Origin: an uncultured Rhodoferax sp.
Lineage (GTDB): Bacteria > Pseudomonadota > Gammaproteobacteria > Burkholderiales > Burkholderiaceae_C
Assembly (NCBI RefSeq): GCF_946221635.1
Contig: NZ_CAMIHB010000001.1
Location: forward strand, 124,001 to 188,000
Reading direction: 5' to 3'
Length of the DNA stretch: 64,000 nucleotides
In this document: positions 52,430 through 61,506 of the stretch, in pieces
How the letters are laid out: every line of letters begins with the position of its first letter
How positions within the stretch are numbered: position 1 is the stretch's first letter
Translations under genes and position numbers: made by a program
Notes under the pieces: model-generated
Told to the model about the DNA's origin: nothing
The model's database searches: none
What the model saw: the letters and a program-made list of their open reading frames with translations, nothing else

Positions 52430-53432
52430 GCGGCGGCAAGCCCGCAAACACGTCCATGGGTTGCCATTCCAGCGGCAGCCGGAGATCCACCTTGTCTTGC
52501 GCGGCCTGTTTTTGCAGAAAGGCCATGGACGCCTCAAAGTCGTCCAGCGGCTTGGGCATGGGCTGCATGGGCAGGGTGGAAGGAATCCAGAAATCGTCCC
52601 AGTGGATGGGAATGACGCGCCGCGCACCCACGGTGGCCACCGTTTCCTGCCAGTAGGTTGCCTTGTGTTCCAGACTGCGTGGCCCCATGGCGCCTATCCC
52701 CAGCAGAACCACCTCCGCCTTTACGCCCTGCAAGGCACCGGGCACAAAGCCCGCGGTGCTGGTGATGAGCAGGCTGCGCCCGTCATGGGTGATGTGGGCC
52801 ACATAGCTCTGGCCTTCCTTGTACTCCGTGGCGCGTACGGGCGGCTGCAGCGGTGTCGTGATCTCGCCGCCGGTAAAGCCCGTGGGGGTGTGCAATGCCG
52901 GGTACAGCGTGACGGTGAAACGCCCGAAGGTGTAGGGCTTGCGCAGCTCGGCGGTGCGTATCTGCGCCTCGGGCAAGCCCCAGCCACGGCCCACCATGGC
53001 GGTGGAGCTGGAACCCAGCAGCAGCGCGCCGGTACGGCGTGCGACCTCGGGGGCGTCCATGGCATGGTCGTAATGGGAGTGCAGCGGAATTACGGCAGCC
53101 AGCCGGCCGGTGCGGGTCGGAATGCCGGCACGTTGCAGGCCCGCAGCAATGCCGGAGATATCCGGTTCCACACGGCGCAAAAAGGTGGTGATGCGGTCGG
53201 GGCGGGAGAAGAAGCCATCCGTCAACAGGGCGGTTTCCCCATCGTCCAGCAGGACAGTGGCCACGCCGAGGAAACTGACACGCAAGGGCGTCTGGGGGGC
53301 GGGCGGGGCAGGCCAGCGCAGGGCGTCCAGTCCCTGCAGCCCGGGGGGATGGTGCAGAAGCCAGGCCAGAACGGTGGCACCCAGTGCCAGCAGGGCCAAG
53401 AAGAAAAAAACCAGGCGCTTGAGCAGTTGCAT
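52422..53432 (-). CDS. Membrane-anchored metallo-beta-lactamase fold hydrolase
   Basis: 336 residues: N-terminal helix (LVFFFLALLALGATVLAWLL) acting as an anchor, then an MBL fold of the UlaG/NAPE-PLD-like group with the metal site LHSHYDHAMD (HxHxDH-like) and further His residues (HITHDG; IPIHWDDFW). Substrate unknown; phosphodiester or lactone cleavage is typical. It is third in a likely operon behind two micro-ORFs (15-base gap). Confidence 0.85.
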   Translation of the reverse strand: MQLLKRLVFFFLALLALGATVLAWLLHHPPGLQGLDALRWPAPPAPQTPLRVSFLGVATVLLDDGETALLTDGFFSRPDRITTFLRRVEPDISGIAAGLQRAGIPTRTGRLAAVIPLHSHYDHAMDAPEVARRTGALLLGSSSTAMVGRGWGLPEAQIRTAELRKPYTFGRFTVTLYPALHTPTGFTGGEITTPLQPPVRATEYKEGQSYVAHITHDGRSLLITSTAGFVPGALQGVKAEVVLLGIGAMGPRSLEHKATYWQETVATVGARRVIPIHWDDFWIPSTLPMQPMPKPLDDFEASMAFLQKQAAQDKVDLRLPLEWQPMDVFAGLPPLR

Positions 53433-53447
53433 GCGCCCAGTGTAGGG

Positions 53448-53570
53448 TCAGCGGCGCTGGCGGTGGCTGCGTTGCAGGGCTAACAGCTCGCCCATGCCCT
53501 GCACCAGAGCCAGGGTGACGGCCAGCCAGGGCAGGAACGGGCGGCGCTTGCGTGGGGTGGTAGGGCGCAT
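53448..53570 (-). CDS. Micro-ORF B, 40-residue basic membrane peptide
   Basis: Encodes 40 residues: a basic start (MRPTTPRKRRPF), a central hydrophobic helix (LPWLAVTLALVQGMGELLAL) and a basic end (QRSHRQRR). Its ATG overlaps the stop of micro-ORF A (TGATG), suggesting coupled translation, and it sits 15 bases before the MBL hydrolase gene. Too short for family assignment; existence as a protein is inferred from the coupling and composition. Confidence 0.5.
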   Translation of the reverse strand: MRPTTPRKRRPFLPWLAVTLALVQGMGELLALQRSHRQRR

Positions 53571-53659
53571 CAGAGCTCGATCAGGGCAACCGGTTCCAGC
53601 CAGTTGTCTTCGAAGAGTTCATCGAGCAAACGTTGCAGTCCGAGCAGCTTGAGGATCAT
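53570..53659 (-). CDS. Micro-ORF A, 29-residue acidic amphipathic peptide
   Basis: 29 residues, MILKLLGLQRLLDELFEDNW followed by nine more, rich in Leu and acidic residues, likely an amphipathic helix. GGGAG lies six bases before the ATG. Stop and next start share a base (TGATG). A longer frame upstream to 53776 lacks a ribosome site and overlaps the divergent promoter region. Could be a leader peptide or small regulator of the downstream hydrolase. Confidence 0.5.
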   Translation of the reverse strand: MILKLLGLQRLLDELFEDNWLEPVALIEL

Positions 53660-53809
53660 GGAGGTCTCCCGGCAGGTTGCAGATGCAATGACTCTAGGGG
53701 GCGAATGTGACGCTTTCATGGCAGTGTGGCGCGTGGGCCTCAGGTGCTGAAAAGAGGCTGCGCAGAAGGCGTGCACTCACTATGCTCGCGTCTGATCTGG
53801 AGACCACGC

Positions 53810-54820
53810 TTGTCCTACCGCGCACTTGACGCATTGACCGAACTGGAGCGCATCCTGCAACTGGCAGGCGACCGGGTGCAGACCCGCGTGGTCTGCGAAG
53901 TGGACTGCCGCGGTACCGCACTGCCGGTGTATGCCATTGCCCTGGGCAACCCGGACCCGCAGGTGCCGGCCATCGGTTTCTTTGGAGGGGTGCACGGCCT
54001 GGAGCGCATCGGCGCCGAGGTGGTGTTGGCCTATCTCAACAGCATTGTCATGCGCCTGAACTGGGACCACACCTTGCAGCGCCAGCTCGAATCCCTGCGC
54101 ATGGTGTTCATGCCCTTGGTCAACCCCGGCGGCATGGCCTTGGGCACCCGGGCCAATCCGCGTGGGGTGGACCTGATGCGCAATGCCCCTGTCGAGGCCT
54201 TTGAGCCCGTACCGTCCCTGGTGGGTGGGCAGCGTTTGAGTTCGCGCCTGCCCTGGTACCGTGGTCGGGCGGATGAACCCATGGAGGCGGAAAACCTGGC
54301 GGTCTGCGCAGTGGTGGCGCAGGAGCTGCTGCCACGGGCCTTCAGCATGACGGTGGATTGCCATTCGGGCTTTGGCGTGCAGGACCGACTCTGGTTTCCG
54401 TTCGCGCATACGCGCCAGGCCTTGCACCATCTGGCAGAGATGTATGCCCTGCAGCGCATCTTCCGCCAGACCTACAACCACCACCCCTATGTGTTTGAGC
54501 CGCAAAGCCTGCAGTACCTCACGCACGGCGACCTGTGGGACCACCTCTACCTGCAGTCGCGCGAGGTGCCAGAACGTGTCTTTCTGCCCTTGACGCTGGA
54601 GATGGGGTCCTGGCTGTGGATCAAGAAGAACCCGCGCCAGCTTTTCAGTCGCCACGGTATCTTCAACCCGCTGATCGGCCACCGGCAGGAGCGCGTGTTG
54701 CGCCGGCATCTGTGGATGCTGGATTTCCTCACGCGGGCCGCCTGCAGCGCCGTGTCCTGGGTGCCGCAGGACAGCGAGCGCCATGCGCTGCATGCCGAGG
54801 CGCTACAGCACTGGTATTGA
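53810..54820 (+). CDS. M14/succinylglutamate desuccinylase-like zinc carboxypeptidase
   Basis: 336 residues. Metal site candidates GGVHGLER (HxxE) and DCHSGFG fit the M14/AstE-like zinc peptidase fold; NPGGMALGTRANPRGVDLMR is the substrate-binding region. Probably cuts a peptide or amide in the cytoplasm, as no signal peptide is seen. Start is a TTG because GGAGA lies seven bases before it; GTG starts up to 53726 are possible. Divergent from the micro-ORF operon. Confidence 0.82.
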   Translation: MSYRALDALTELERILQLAGDRVQTRVVCEVDCRGTALPVYAIALGNPDPQVPAIGFFGGVHGLERIGAEVVLAYLNSIVMRLNWDHTLQRQLESLRMVFMPLVNPGGMALGTRANPRGVDLMRNAPVEAFEPVPSLVGGQRLSSRLPWYRGRADEPMEAENLAVCAVVAQELLPRAFSMTVDCHSGFGVQDRLWFPFAHTRQALHHLAEMYALQRIFRQTYNHHPYVFEPQSLQYLTHGDLWDHLYLQSREVPERVFLPLTLEMGSWLWIKKNPRQLFSRHGIFNPLIGHRQERVLRRHLWMLDFLTRAACSAVSWVPQDSERHALHAEALQHWY

Positions 54821-54836
54821 TTGAGTTTCCGCAGCC

Positions 54837-55748
54837 TTACAGGTAGCGCAGCACGCCCAGGGCAAAGGGCAGACTCACCATGCCCATCAGGGTGGACAGC
54901 GTGACCAGGGCGGCAACATAGGTGCCGTCATAGCCCATGCGTGCCGCCAGCACGTAGCAGCTGGAGGCCGTGGGCAAGGCCGAGAAGGCCAGCAGCATGG
55001 TGGTTTGCGTGGGGTTGAGTCCGATGAGCAGTGCGACGCCCAGGGCCACTACGGGGGTCAGCAGGTGGCGTATGGCCAGCACTGCCACGGCCAAGGCTTT
55101 GCCGCGTGCCAGGGCATTGAGCTGCATGCCGGCGCCCGCCGCCATCAGGCCCAGGGCCAGCGAGGCTGCACCCAGGCGGGTGACCGTGGGTTCCGCCCAG
55201 ACCGGGACGCTGAAGCCCAGCAGATTGGCGGCGAGGCCCGTGGCCGTGCTCAGGATGAGTGGGTTGCGCAGCAGTTCCCGGCCAAAGCCGCGTTGGGCAT
55301 GGCGGGCCATGGGCCAGACAGCGCCCACATTGAACAAAGGGACGCACACGCCGATCAGCACGGCGATGAGCTGCAGGCCCTGCGGGCCGGCCAGGCGGTC
55401 GGCAATCGCCAGGCCGATGAAGGAATTGAATCGGAAGGCAATCTGGGCGCTGGAGGCGTGGTCCCGCACATCGATATGACGGCCCAGCCAAGGCAGCCGG
55501 GGCAGGGCATAGGCCATGGCGATGCCGATGAGGCCCGTCGCCCAGCCCGCCCCCATGAGGCTGGACGCGGCCCCCAGGTCCAGAGGACTCTTGACGATGG
55601 AGTGGAACAGCAGGACCGGGAACAGAAAGTAGTACACCAGCGACTCCACCTGCTCCCAGACCGGGCGGTTCAGCGCGGTATAGCGGCAGACCAGATAGCC
55701 CAGCAGAATCAGGGAAAAATCGGGGAAGAGGAGTTGGGCGTAGTTCAC
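54837..55748 (-). CDS. AEC family transporter (auxin efflux carrier type)
   Basis: 303-residue membrane protein with ten predicted helices in two inverted halves (FSLILLGYLVCRYT at the start; ALPTASSCYVLAARMGYDG near the end), typical of AEC permeases such as MdcF/YfdV. Likely exports an organic anion; substrate unknown. It starts with GTG at 55748. Divergent from the Bug receptor gene across 116 bases. Confidence 0.87.
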   Translation of the reverse strand: MNYAQLLFPDFSLILLGYLVCRYTALNRPVWEQVESLVYYFLFPVLLFHSIVKSPLDLGAASSLMGAGWATGLIGIAMAYALPRLPWLGRHIDVRDHASSAQIAFRFNSFIGLAIADRLAGPQGLQLIAVLIGVCVPLFNVGAVWPMARHAQRGFGRELLRNPLILSTATGLAANLLGFSVPVWAEPTVTRLGAASLALGLMAAGAGMQLNALARGKALAVAVLAIRHLLTPVVALGVALLIGLNPTQTTMLLAFSALPTASSCYVLAARMGYDGTYVAALVTLSTLMGMVSLPFALGVLRYL

Positions 55749-55864
55749 CCCCTGAGGATAGCAGTCGCCTGCACGAGGACCCCGGGTTTCCACGGGTGGG
55801 CCTGTAAGCCAGTGCAGGCCCCCAGGCGGGTACCATGCCGGCAAACACACCACAGGAGATTGCC

Positions 55865-56827
55865 ATGCACCGTCGCGTTTTGTTTGCCTTGGGCTTGTTG
55901 GCTGCGTCCGGCGCGGCGCTGGCCCAGAGCTATCCCAACAAGCTCATCAAGCTGCAGGTACCCTTCGCGCCGGGCGGTACCACCGACATCATTGCGCGAA
56001 CTATCGCGGATCCGCTGGGCAAGGTGCTGGGCCAGAGCGTGATTGTGGAAAACAAGGCCGGCGGCGGCGGCGTGGTGGGCGCCAATGAAACCGCCAAGTC
56101 GGTGCCGGATGGGTATTCACTGGGCATTGCGACGGTGTCGACCGTGGCGGCCAATCCGGCCATCAACCCCAAGAACCCCTACAACCCGTTGACCGATTTC
56201 ACGCCCATCGTGAACATTGCCGCCACCCCGAATGTGATTGCGGTGCACCCCAGCTTTCCGGCCAAGGACTACAAGGGATTTATGGCCGAGCTGAAGAAGA
56301 GTCCCGGCAAGTATTCCTACGCCTCTTCCGGTACTGGCGGCATTGGCCACATGCAGACTGAGTTGTTCAAGAATCTGGCGGGCGTGTTCATCACACACAT
56401 TCCCTACCGTGGTGCGGGCCCGGCCCTCAACGACACCGTGGGCGGCCAGGTGCCGCTGATTTTTGACAACCTGCCCTCCGCCTTGCCCTTCATCCAAAGC
56501 GGCAAGCTGGTTCCCATCGTGGTGGCAGCGCCGCAACGCCTGGCGCAGTTGCCCAATGTGCCCACCTTCAAGGAAGTCGGACTGGAGCCTGTGAATCGCA
56601 TGGCGTTCTACGGCATCTACGGGCCCAAGGGCCTGCCCAAGGAAGTGGTGGACAAGGTGAATGCCGCAGTGCGCAAGGTGCTGGAAGATCCGGCGGTGCG
56701 CAAGCGCATCGAGGAAACCGGTTCGCTGGTCGAAGGCAACTCGCCGGAGCAGTTCGGTGCCCAGATCAAGGCAGAGTACGAGGTTTACAAAAAGGTGGTG
56801 GATACCGCCAAGCTCCGACTGGAATGA
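55865..56827 (+). CDS. Bug family tripartite tricarboxylate transporter receptor
   Basis: 320 residues: signal peptide (RRVLFALGLLAASGAALAQS) and a Bug fold (YPNKLIKLQVPFAPGGTTDI, IPYRGAGPALNDTVGGQVPL). Such receptors, greatly expanded in Burkholderiales, bind carboxylates or aromatic acids; most, like this one, have no TctAB genes beside them. An AGGAG site precedes the ATG. The stop overlaps xerD by four bases (ATGA). Confidence 0.92.
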   Translation: MHRRVLFALGLLAASGAALAQSYPNKLIKLQVPFAPGGTTDIIARTIADPLGKVLGQSVIVENKAGGGGVVGANETAKSVPDGYSLGIATVSTVAANPAINPKNPYNPLTDFTPIVNIAATPNVIAVHPSFPAKDYKGFMAELKKSPGKYSYASSGTGGIGHMQTELFKNLAGVFITHIPYRGAGPALNDTVGGQVPLIFDNLPSALPFIQSGKLVPIVVAAPQRLAQLPNVPTFKEVGLEPVNRMAFYGIYGPKGLPKEVVDKVNAAVRKVLEDPAVRKRIEETGSLVEGNSPEQFGAQIKAEYEVYKKVVDTAKLRLE

Positions 56828-57729
56828 GTACAGGCGATACAGACACCCCATCCATCGATGCCTTCATAGACGCCATCTGGCTGGAGGAGGGCCTGTCGCC
56901 CAATACCCTCCAGGCCTACCGGCGCGATCTGAGCCTGTTCGCCCACTGGCTGGAATCCACGCCGCTGGATGCCGCGCAGGAAACGCATATCCAGGGTTAT
57001 TTCGCGGCCCGCCACCACGAGACCAAGGCCACCACAGCCAATCGCCGCCTGACCGTGCTGCGGCGCTACTACCGCTGGGCCTTGCGTGAAGGCCTGGTGC
57101 AGCAAGACCCTACCCTGAGGCTGGACGCCGCCAAGCAGGCCTTGCGGGTGCCCAAGACCCTGACCGAGGCCCAGGTGGAGGCATTGCTGGCCGCTCCGGA
57201 CACCGGTACGGCGCTGGGGGTGCGTGATCGCACCATGCTGGAGCTGATGTACGCCAGTGGCCTGCGCGTGAGCGAACTGGTGGATCTGCGGGTACTCCAC
57301 GTGGGACTGAACGAAGGCGTGCTGCGCGTGATGGGCAAGGGCTCCAAGGAGCGGCTTGTGCCTTTTGGCGAGGTGGCGCGTGACTGGTTGCAACGCTATC
57401 TGGGGCAGGCGCGACCGGAATTGCTCGGGCCCAAGCAAACGCAGGACCTGTTCGTCACGGTACGCGGCAGTACCGCAGGCAGTGCCATGACGCGCGTGAT
57501 GTTCTGGTCACTGGTCAAGCGCTACGCACAGCAGGCCGGCATCCGCTCCCCCTTGTCGCCCCATACGCTGCGCCATGCCTTTGCCACCCATCTGCTCAAC
57601 CACGGGGCGGACCTGCGCTCAGTGCAGATGCTGCTGGGCCACGCCGACATCTCCACCACCACCATTTACACCCATGTGGCGCGTGAGCGGCTGGCCGCGC
57701 TGCATGCACAGCACCACCCCAGGGGCTGA
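56824..57729 (+). CDS. xerD: Site-specific tyrosine recombinase XerD
   Basis: 301 residues, standard for XerD, which with XerC resolves chromosome dimers at dif. Catalytic residues are in ASGLRVSELVDL (Arg), KGSKERLVPFG (Lys), SPHTLRHAFATHLL (His-x-x-Arg), LLGHADIS (His) and TTIYTHV (Tyr). N-terminal core-binding domain LSPNTLQAYRRDLSLF is normal. Its start overlaps the Bug gene. Family residues and length argue against it being an island integrase. Confidence 0.95.
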   Translation: MSTGDTDTPSIDAFIDAIWLEEGLSPNTLQAYRRDLSLFAHWLESTPLDAAQETHIQGYFAARHHETKATTANRRLTVLRRYYRWALREGLVQQDPTLRLDAAKQALRVPKTLTEAQVEALLAAPDTGTALGVRDRTMLELMYASGLRVSELVDLRVLHVGLNEGVLRVMGKGSKERLVPFGEVARDWLQRYLGQARPELLGPKQTQDLFVTVRGSTAGSAMTRVMFWSLVKRYAQQAGIRSPLSPHTLRHAFATHLLNHGADLRSVQMLLGHADISTTTIYTHVARERLAALHAQHHPRG

Positions 57730-57743
57730 TAAGCAAAAGTGAC

Positions 57744-57822
57744 AACTCGCCGCCGGGCCGCCCCAAGGCGAGTTAGCCCCCTCGGGGGGGCAGCGACCCG
57801 CGTAGCGGCGGAGCGTGGGGGC
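57744..57822 (+). repeat. Multi-stem repeat, copy 1
   Basis: AACTCGCC (57744–57751) pairs perfectly with GGCGAGTT (57767–57774) around the loop GCCGGGCCGCCCCAA; then CCCCC-TC-GGGGG and CCGC-GTA-GCGG stems and the tail GAGCGTGGGGGC. The same loop and tail occur in copy 2 at 62441–62522. It fills the gap between the convergent xerD and HDOD genes and may end transcripts, though no T-run follows. Confidence 0.75.
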
Positions 57823-57823
57823 T

Positions 57824-59074
57824 TTAATCCAGCAGGGTCTCGGCCCAGGCCAGCGCCTGCAGATGGGCCCAGTTCACCTGGTTGCTGCTAAGCCCCAACG
57901 CAGCACTGGTACGGGCAAAGGTATCGTCGTCCCCGCTCTCGCAGGCTTGTGCCAACGCCAGGTAAGGCGCCAGGGGACCGCTGCCGTAGAGCAGGGCATT
58001 GGTCACACTCTCGGGCAGGCTCAGGGTGGCCAGCGCCGCCGGCAGGGGGACGCCCAGCAAGGTGTCGAGCAGGGAGAAGATGCCCACGACGAAGGCGTTG
58101 TCCCGCTCGTCGCTGTCCAGGGTGTCGGCGGCCAGCAGCTCCATGAGCCGGCCGCGAACCACGGCGGTGCTGCCAACCGCGGGCGGGATACCGCCTTCCT
58201 GCGAGGTTGTCAGCAGCAGCGCGGCCCATTTGAAGAGCTTCTTCAATCCCAGCAGCATCACGGCGTGCTTGAAGGAGTTCACTTCCGTGCGCAAACCAAA
58301 GCTGGCTGAGTTGATAAAGCGCAGCAGATTGAATGAGAGCGTGGGATCGCGTTTGAGGACTTCTTCGATTTCTTCCGTGCTGGCTTGCTGGCGCACCAGG
58401 TTGATGAGTTGCAGGATGGTGGCCTGCGCGGGGCGCACAGTCTGGCCCTCCATGAGCACGGGTTTGGCAAACCAGTAGCCCTGGTACAGGGCAACGCCCA
58501 GGTCCTGCAATTGGGAATGCTGTAGCGCGGTCTCCACTTTCTCGGCAATCAGCTGCGCCTGGGACTTGGACTGCGCCAGCTTGACGAAAGAGGCCATGGA
58601 AGCCGGTTTGAGTACCGACACATCGAACTTGATAAAGGACGCCAACGGCAGCCAGCTTTCGTACGAGCGCGTGAGCACCGAGTAGTCGAAGGCCAGGCGG
58701 AAGCCCCGTGCATGCATGGCCTGCAGCGTCGGGAGGCGGGTTTGAATCTGGTCGACCTCGGTCACCGGCAGTGGCGGAATTTCCAGCACGATGTGGTCGG
58801 GCGCCACCAGCTCCAGGTGCCCCCCGGCCAGGCTGTCATGGGTGCAATTGATGAACAGTGTCTTGCGCTCCAGCAGGACCTGGTTGTCCGCGGCGGATAG
58901 CAGGTTGAAAAGCAGCTGGGCATCACTGGCCGCAGTGTGCTGGGTAGCAGAGACCGAGCGGTCGAACAGTTCATAGCCAAACACGCTGCGCTCGCTGTCC
59001 AGGATGGCCTGGCGCGCGATGGCGAGAGGGGATTGGGAAGGGGCGACCGGGGTGGGGGAAGCAGCGTCGGACAT
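57824..59074 (-). CDS. EAL-like/HDOD domain signalling protein
   Basis: 416 residues in the YuxH-type arrangement: a degenerate EAL domain at about 15–195 (FGYELFDRS in place of EAL; FDYS where active enzymes have DDFG) and an HDOD domain at about 205–400 (RDPTLSFNLLRFINSASFGL, FKHAVMLLGLKKLFKW). Likely a catalytically dead cyclic-di-GMP-type sensor or protein-binding scaffold in motility or surface regulation. A single gene facing xerD. Confidence 0.88.
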   Translation of the reverse strand: MSDAASPTPVAPSQSPLAIARQAILDSERSVFGYELFDRSVSATQHTAASDAQLLFNLLSAADNQVLLERKTLFINCTHDSLAGGHLELVAPDHIVLEIPPLPVTEVDQIQTRLPTLQAMHARGFRLAFDYSVLTRSYESWLPLASFIKFDVSVLKPASMASFVKLAQSKSQAQLIAEKVETALQHSQLQDLGVALYQGYWFAKPVLMEGQTVRPAQATILQLINLVRQQASTEEIEEVLKRDPTLSFNLLRFINSASFGLRTEVNSFKHAVMLLGLKKLFKWAALLLTTSQEGGIPPAVGSTAVVRGRLMELLAADTLDSDERDNAFVVGIFSLLDTLLGVPLPAALATLSLPESVTNALLYGSGPLAPYLALAQACESGDDDTFARTSAALGLSSNQVNWAHLQALAWAETLLD

Positions 59075-59097
59075 GGTGGTGTACGGTTCAGGGCATT

Positions 59098-59916
59098 CTA
59101 GACGGGGGCAGGTTCCGGGGGCGCCACGGTTTGCAGGCTTTGCAGTTCGGATTCACTGAATCCGGCGCGTCTGCGCGCCTCCAGGTTGAAAGGCGGTTTG
59201 GGTCGCGGGGCGGCGTGCCGTACCGCAGCATGGGCGTAGAACGCGGGGGCGTCCAGTCCGTCGCGCTGACACAGCCAATGGAACCAATGGTTCCCCACGG
59301 TCACGTGCCCCACTTCTTCACGCAGGATGGTGTCCAGAATGCTGCAGACTTCCAGCGCCTGGGGCGTTCCCACCTTGCGCAGTTTGGCCTGGATCACGGG
59401 AGTGGCATCGAGCCCGCGTGCCTCCAGAGTGCGGGGGACCAGGGCCATGCGGGCAACGACATCGTGGCGCGTGTTCTCGCACATGGTCCACAGCCCGTCG
59501 TGGGCAGGAAAGGTGCCGTACCGGTAGCCACAGCGTCGTAGATGGGCTTCGAGCATGGTGAAGTGCTGCGATTCTTCCAGCGCGACTTGCATCCAGTCGC
59601 GGTAGTAGCGCTCGGGCATGTTCGGGAAGCGCCAGACAGCGTCCAAAGCCAGGTTGATGGCGTTGAACTCGATATGGGCGATGGAATGCACCAAGGCAGC
59701 GTGGCCTTCCAAGGTGAAGGGGGAACGGCGTGGAACCTCCTTGGGTTGTACCAGTTCCGGTTGCGTGGGGCGTCCAGGTGCTTCGGGCCAGGGCAAGAGG
59801 GCCTCGGTGATTACCGGCAGGGACGGTAGTACCGCGGCCATGGCCTGTATTGCCTCCGCCTTGGCCAACGGATCACAGATTTCAAAGGCGTGCAGCGCCA
59901 AGTGTCGGAGTTCCAT
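59098..59916 (-). CDS. DUF455 family ferritin-like protein
   Basis: 272 residues. Helical bundle with repeated Glu/His pairs: AHIEFNAINLALDAVWRF, ALEESQHFTMLEAHLRR and ILREEVGHVTVGNHWF give the two E-x-x-H-type diiron ligand sets of ferritin-like proteins (DUF455, linked to MiaE-like folds). Activity unknown. The start ATG at 59916 is preferred; three further in-frame starts lie upstream without a ribosome site. Divergent from the carbonic anhydrase gene. Confidence 0.87.
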   Translation of the reverse strand: MELRHLALHAFEICDPLAKAEAIQAMAAVLPSLPVITEALLPWPEAPGRPTQPELVQPKEVPRRSPFTLEGHAALVHSIAHIEFNAINLALDAVWRFPNMPERYYRDWMQVALEESQHFTMLEAHLRRCGYRYGTFPAHDGLWTMCENTRHDVVARMALVPRTLEARGLDATPVIQAKLRKVGTPQALEVCSILDTILREEVGHVTVGNHWFHWLCQRDGLDAPAFYAHAAVRHAAPRPKPPFNLEARRRAGFSESELQSLQTVAPPEPAPV

Positions 59917-59954
59917 CTCTACAATTCTAATTTTTGGCAATCTGGAGAAGAACC

Positions 59955-60479
59955 ATGGCCATTTACGAACTCGACCAGATTGCGCCGCGTGTGGCAGCTT
60001 CCGCCTGGGTCGCGGACAGCGCCCAGGTGATGGGGGATGTGGAGCTGGGCGAAGATGCCAGTGTCTGGTTTGGTGCCGTGGTCCGGGGGGATACCGCGAC
60101 CATCCGTATCGGCAAGGGCTCCAATATCCAGGACGCCAGCGTGCTGCACGCAGACGTGGGCAAACCCCTGACCATTGGCGAGAACGTGACGGTGGGTCAC
60201 CAGGTCATGCTGCACGGCTGCACGGTGGGTGATGCTTCCCTGATCGGCATCGGAGCCATCGTGCTCAACGGTGCCAGGATCGGCAAGGGCTGCATCGTGG
60301 GGGCGGGTGCCTTGGTCACCGAAGGCAAGGAGTTTCCCGACGGCAGCATGATTCTGGGCAGTCCGGCCAAGGCGGTGCGGGAGTTGACCGCCGAACAACA
60401 GGCCGGCTTGAAACTCAGCGCCTTGCACTACATCGAGAATGCCCGCCGGTTCAAGACCGGTTTGAAGAAAATTGTGTAA
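59955..60479 (+). CDS. Gamma carbonic anhydrase family protein
   Basis: 174-residue left-handed beta-helix trimer protein, hexapeptide repeats throughout. Metal-site histidines appear in VLHADVG, VTVGHQVMLHGC, with the Arg of the active site in VVRGDTATIRIG, so it fits the YrdA/CaiE/gamma-CA group. GGAGAAG precedes the ATG. It may bind zinc; carbonic anhydrase activity is not certain for this branch. hslO follows after 37 bases. Confidence 0.92.
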   Translation: MAIYELDQIAPRVAASAWVADSAQVMGDVELGEDASVWFGAVVRGDTATIRIGKGSNIQDASVLHADVGKPLTIGENVTVGHQVMLHGCTVGDASLIGIGAIVLNGARIGKGCIVGAGALVTEGKEFPDGSMILGSPAKAVRELTAEQQAGLKLSALHYIENARRFKTGLKKIV

Positions 60480-60516
60480 ACGCCGGTTTTGCAAGCCGGT
60501 TTGATGGGAGTCGTGC

Positions 60517-61506
60517 ATGTCTGAATTGCACAAGTTTTTGTTTGATGGCCTGCCAGTGCGTGGCGCCATCGTCCGTTTGACCGATGCCTGGGTCGAAGTC
60601 CTGCGCCGCCGGGCCTCCAACAGTGTGACGGGCGCCTACCCGGAATCTGTACGCGCCTTGCTGGGGGAGATGACGGCGGCCGCTGTGCTGATGCAGTCCA
60701 ACATCAAGTTTGATGGGGCACTGGTGCTGCAGATTTTCGGTGACGGGCCGGTGTCGGTTGCGGTGGTTGAGGTACAGCCGGATTTTTCCCTGCGTGCCAC
60801 AGCGAAGGTGACGGGTGAGGTTGCGGACGGGCAGAGCCTGAGCCAGATGGTCAATGTGCACAACCAGGGCCGCTGCGCCATCACGCTGGACCCCAAGACC
60901 AAGTTTCCGGGGCAACAGCCGTACCAGGGGGTGGTACCGCTGTTTGATGACCATGGTCGGCCTATTGAGCGATTCAGCGCGGTGCTGGAGCATTACATGC
61001 TGCAGAGCGAGCAGCTCGACACCACGCTGGTGCTCGCTGCCAATGACCAGGTTGCCGCCGGGTTGCTGATCCAACGCCTGCCCATGCAGGGCGAGGGCAA
61101 TCTGTCGGGCAGTCTGGTGTCCAAGGAGAACGAGGACGCCATTGGACGCAACGAGGATTACAACCGCATTGCCACACTGGCAGCCAGCCTGAAACAAGAC
61201 GAGTTGCTGACCCTGGATGTGGATACCGTCCTGCGGCGCCTGTTCTGGGAAGAGCAGCTTACGCGCTTCGAACCACAGGTGGGCAGTACGGCGCCGCGCT
61301 TCGTTTGCAGCTGCAGCCGCGAACGGGTGGCCAAGATGATTGTGGGGCTGGGGCGTGACGAGGTAGAGAGCATTCTGTCCGAGCGCGGCGACATCGAGGT
61401 GTCCTGCGAATTCTGTGGCGACCAGCAGCGCTTTGATCCGGTGGACGCCGCGCAGCTGTTTACTGACCCGCTGCAGCGGGCATCGGGCGGCTCAGCCCCT
61501 CACTGA
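60517..61506 (+). CDS. hslO: Redox-regulated chaperone Hsp33
   Basis: 329 residues. HslO holds unfolding proteins after oxidation. The C-terminal zinc/redox switch FVCSCSRERV … VSCEFCGDQQRF gives the CxC and CxxC pairs. N-terminal parts (FDGLPVRGAIVRLTDAW, LLGEMTAAAVLMQSNIKFDG) match the family. The 3' end overlaps the opposing kinase gene by 15 bases. Confidence 0.95.
   Translation: MSELHKFLFDGLPVRGAIVRLTDAWVEVLRRRASNSVTGAYPESVRALLGEMTAAAVLMQSNIKFDGALVLQIFGDGPVSVAVVEVQPDFSLRATAKVTGEVADGQSLSQMVNVHNQGRCAITLDPKTKFPGQQPYQGVVPLFDDHGRPIERFSAVLEHYMLQSEQLDTTLVLAANDQVAAGLLIQRLPMQGEGNLSGSLVSKENEDAIGRNEDYNRIATLAASLKQDELLTLDVDTVLRRLFWEEQLTRFEPQVGSTAPRFVCSCSRERVAKMIVGLGRDEVESILSERGDIEVSCEFCGDQQRFDPVDAAQLFTDPLQRASGGSAPH

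Noticed and set aside
56824..57729. Tyrosine recombinase as a sign of a genomic island
   Set aside because: Length, residues and context fit housekeeping XerD; no attachment repeats or tRNA gene next to it.
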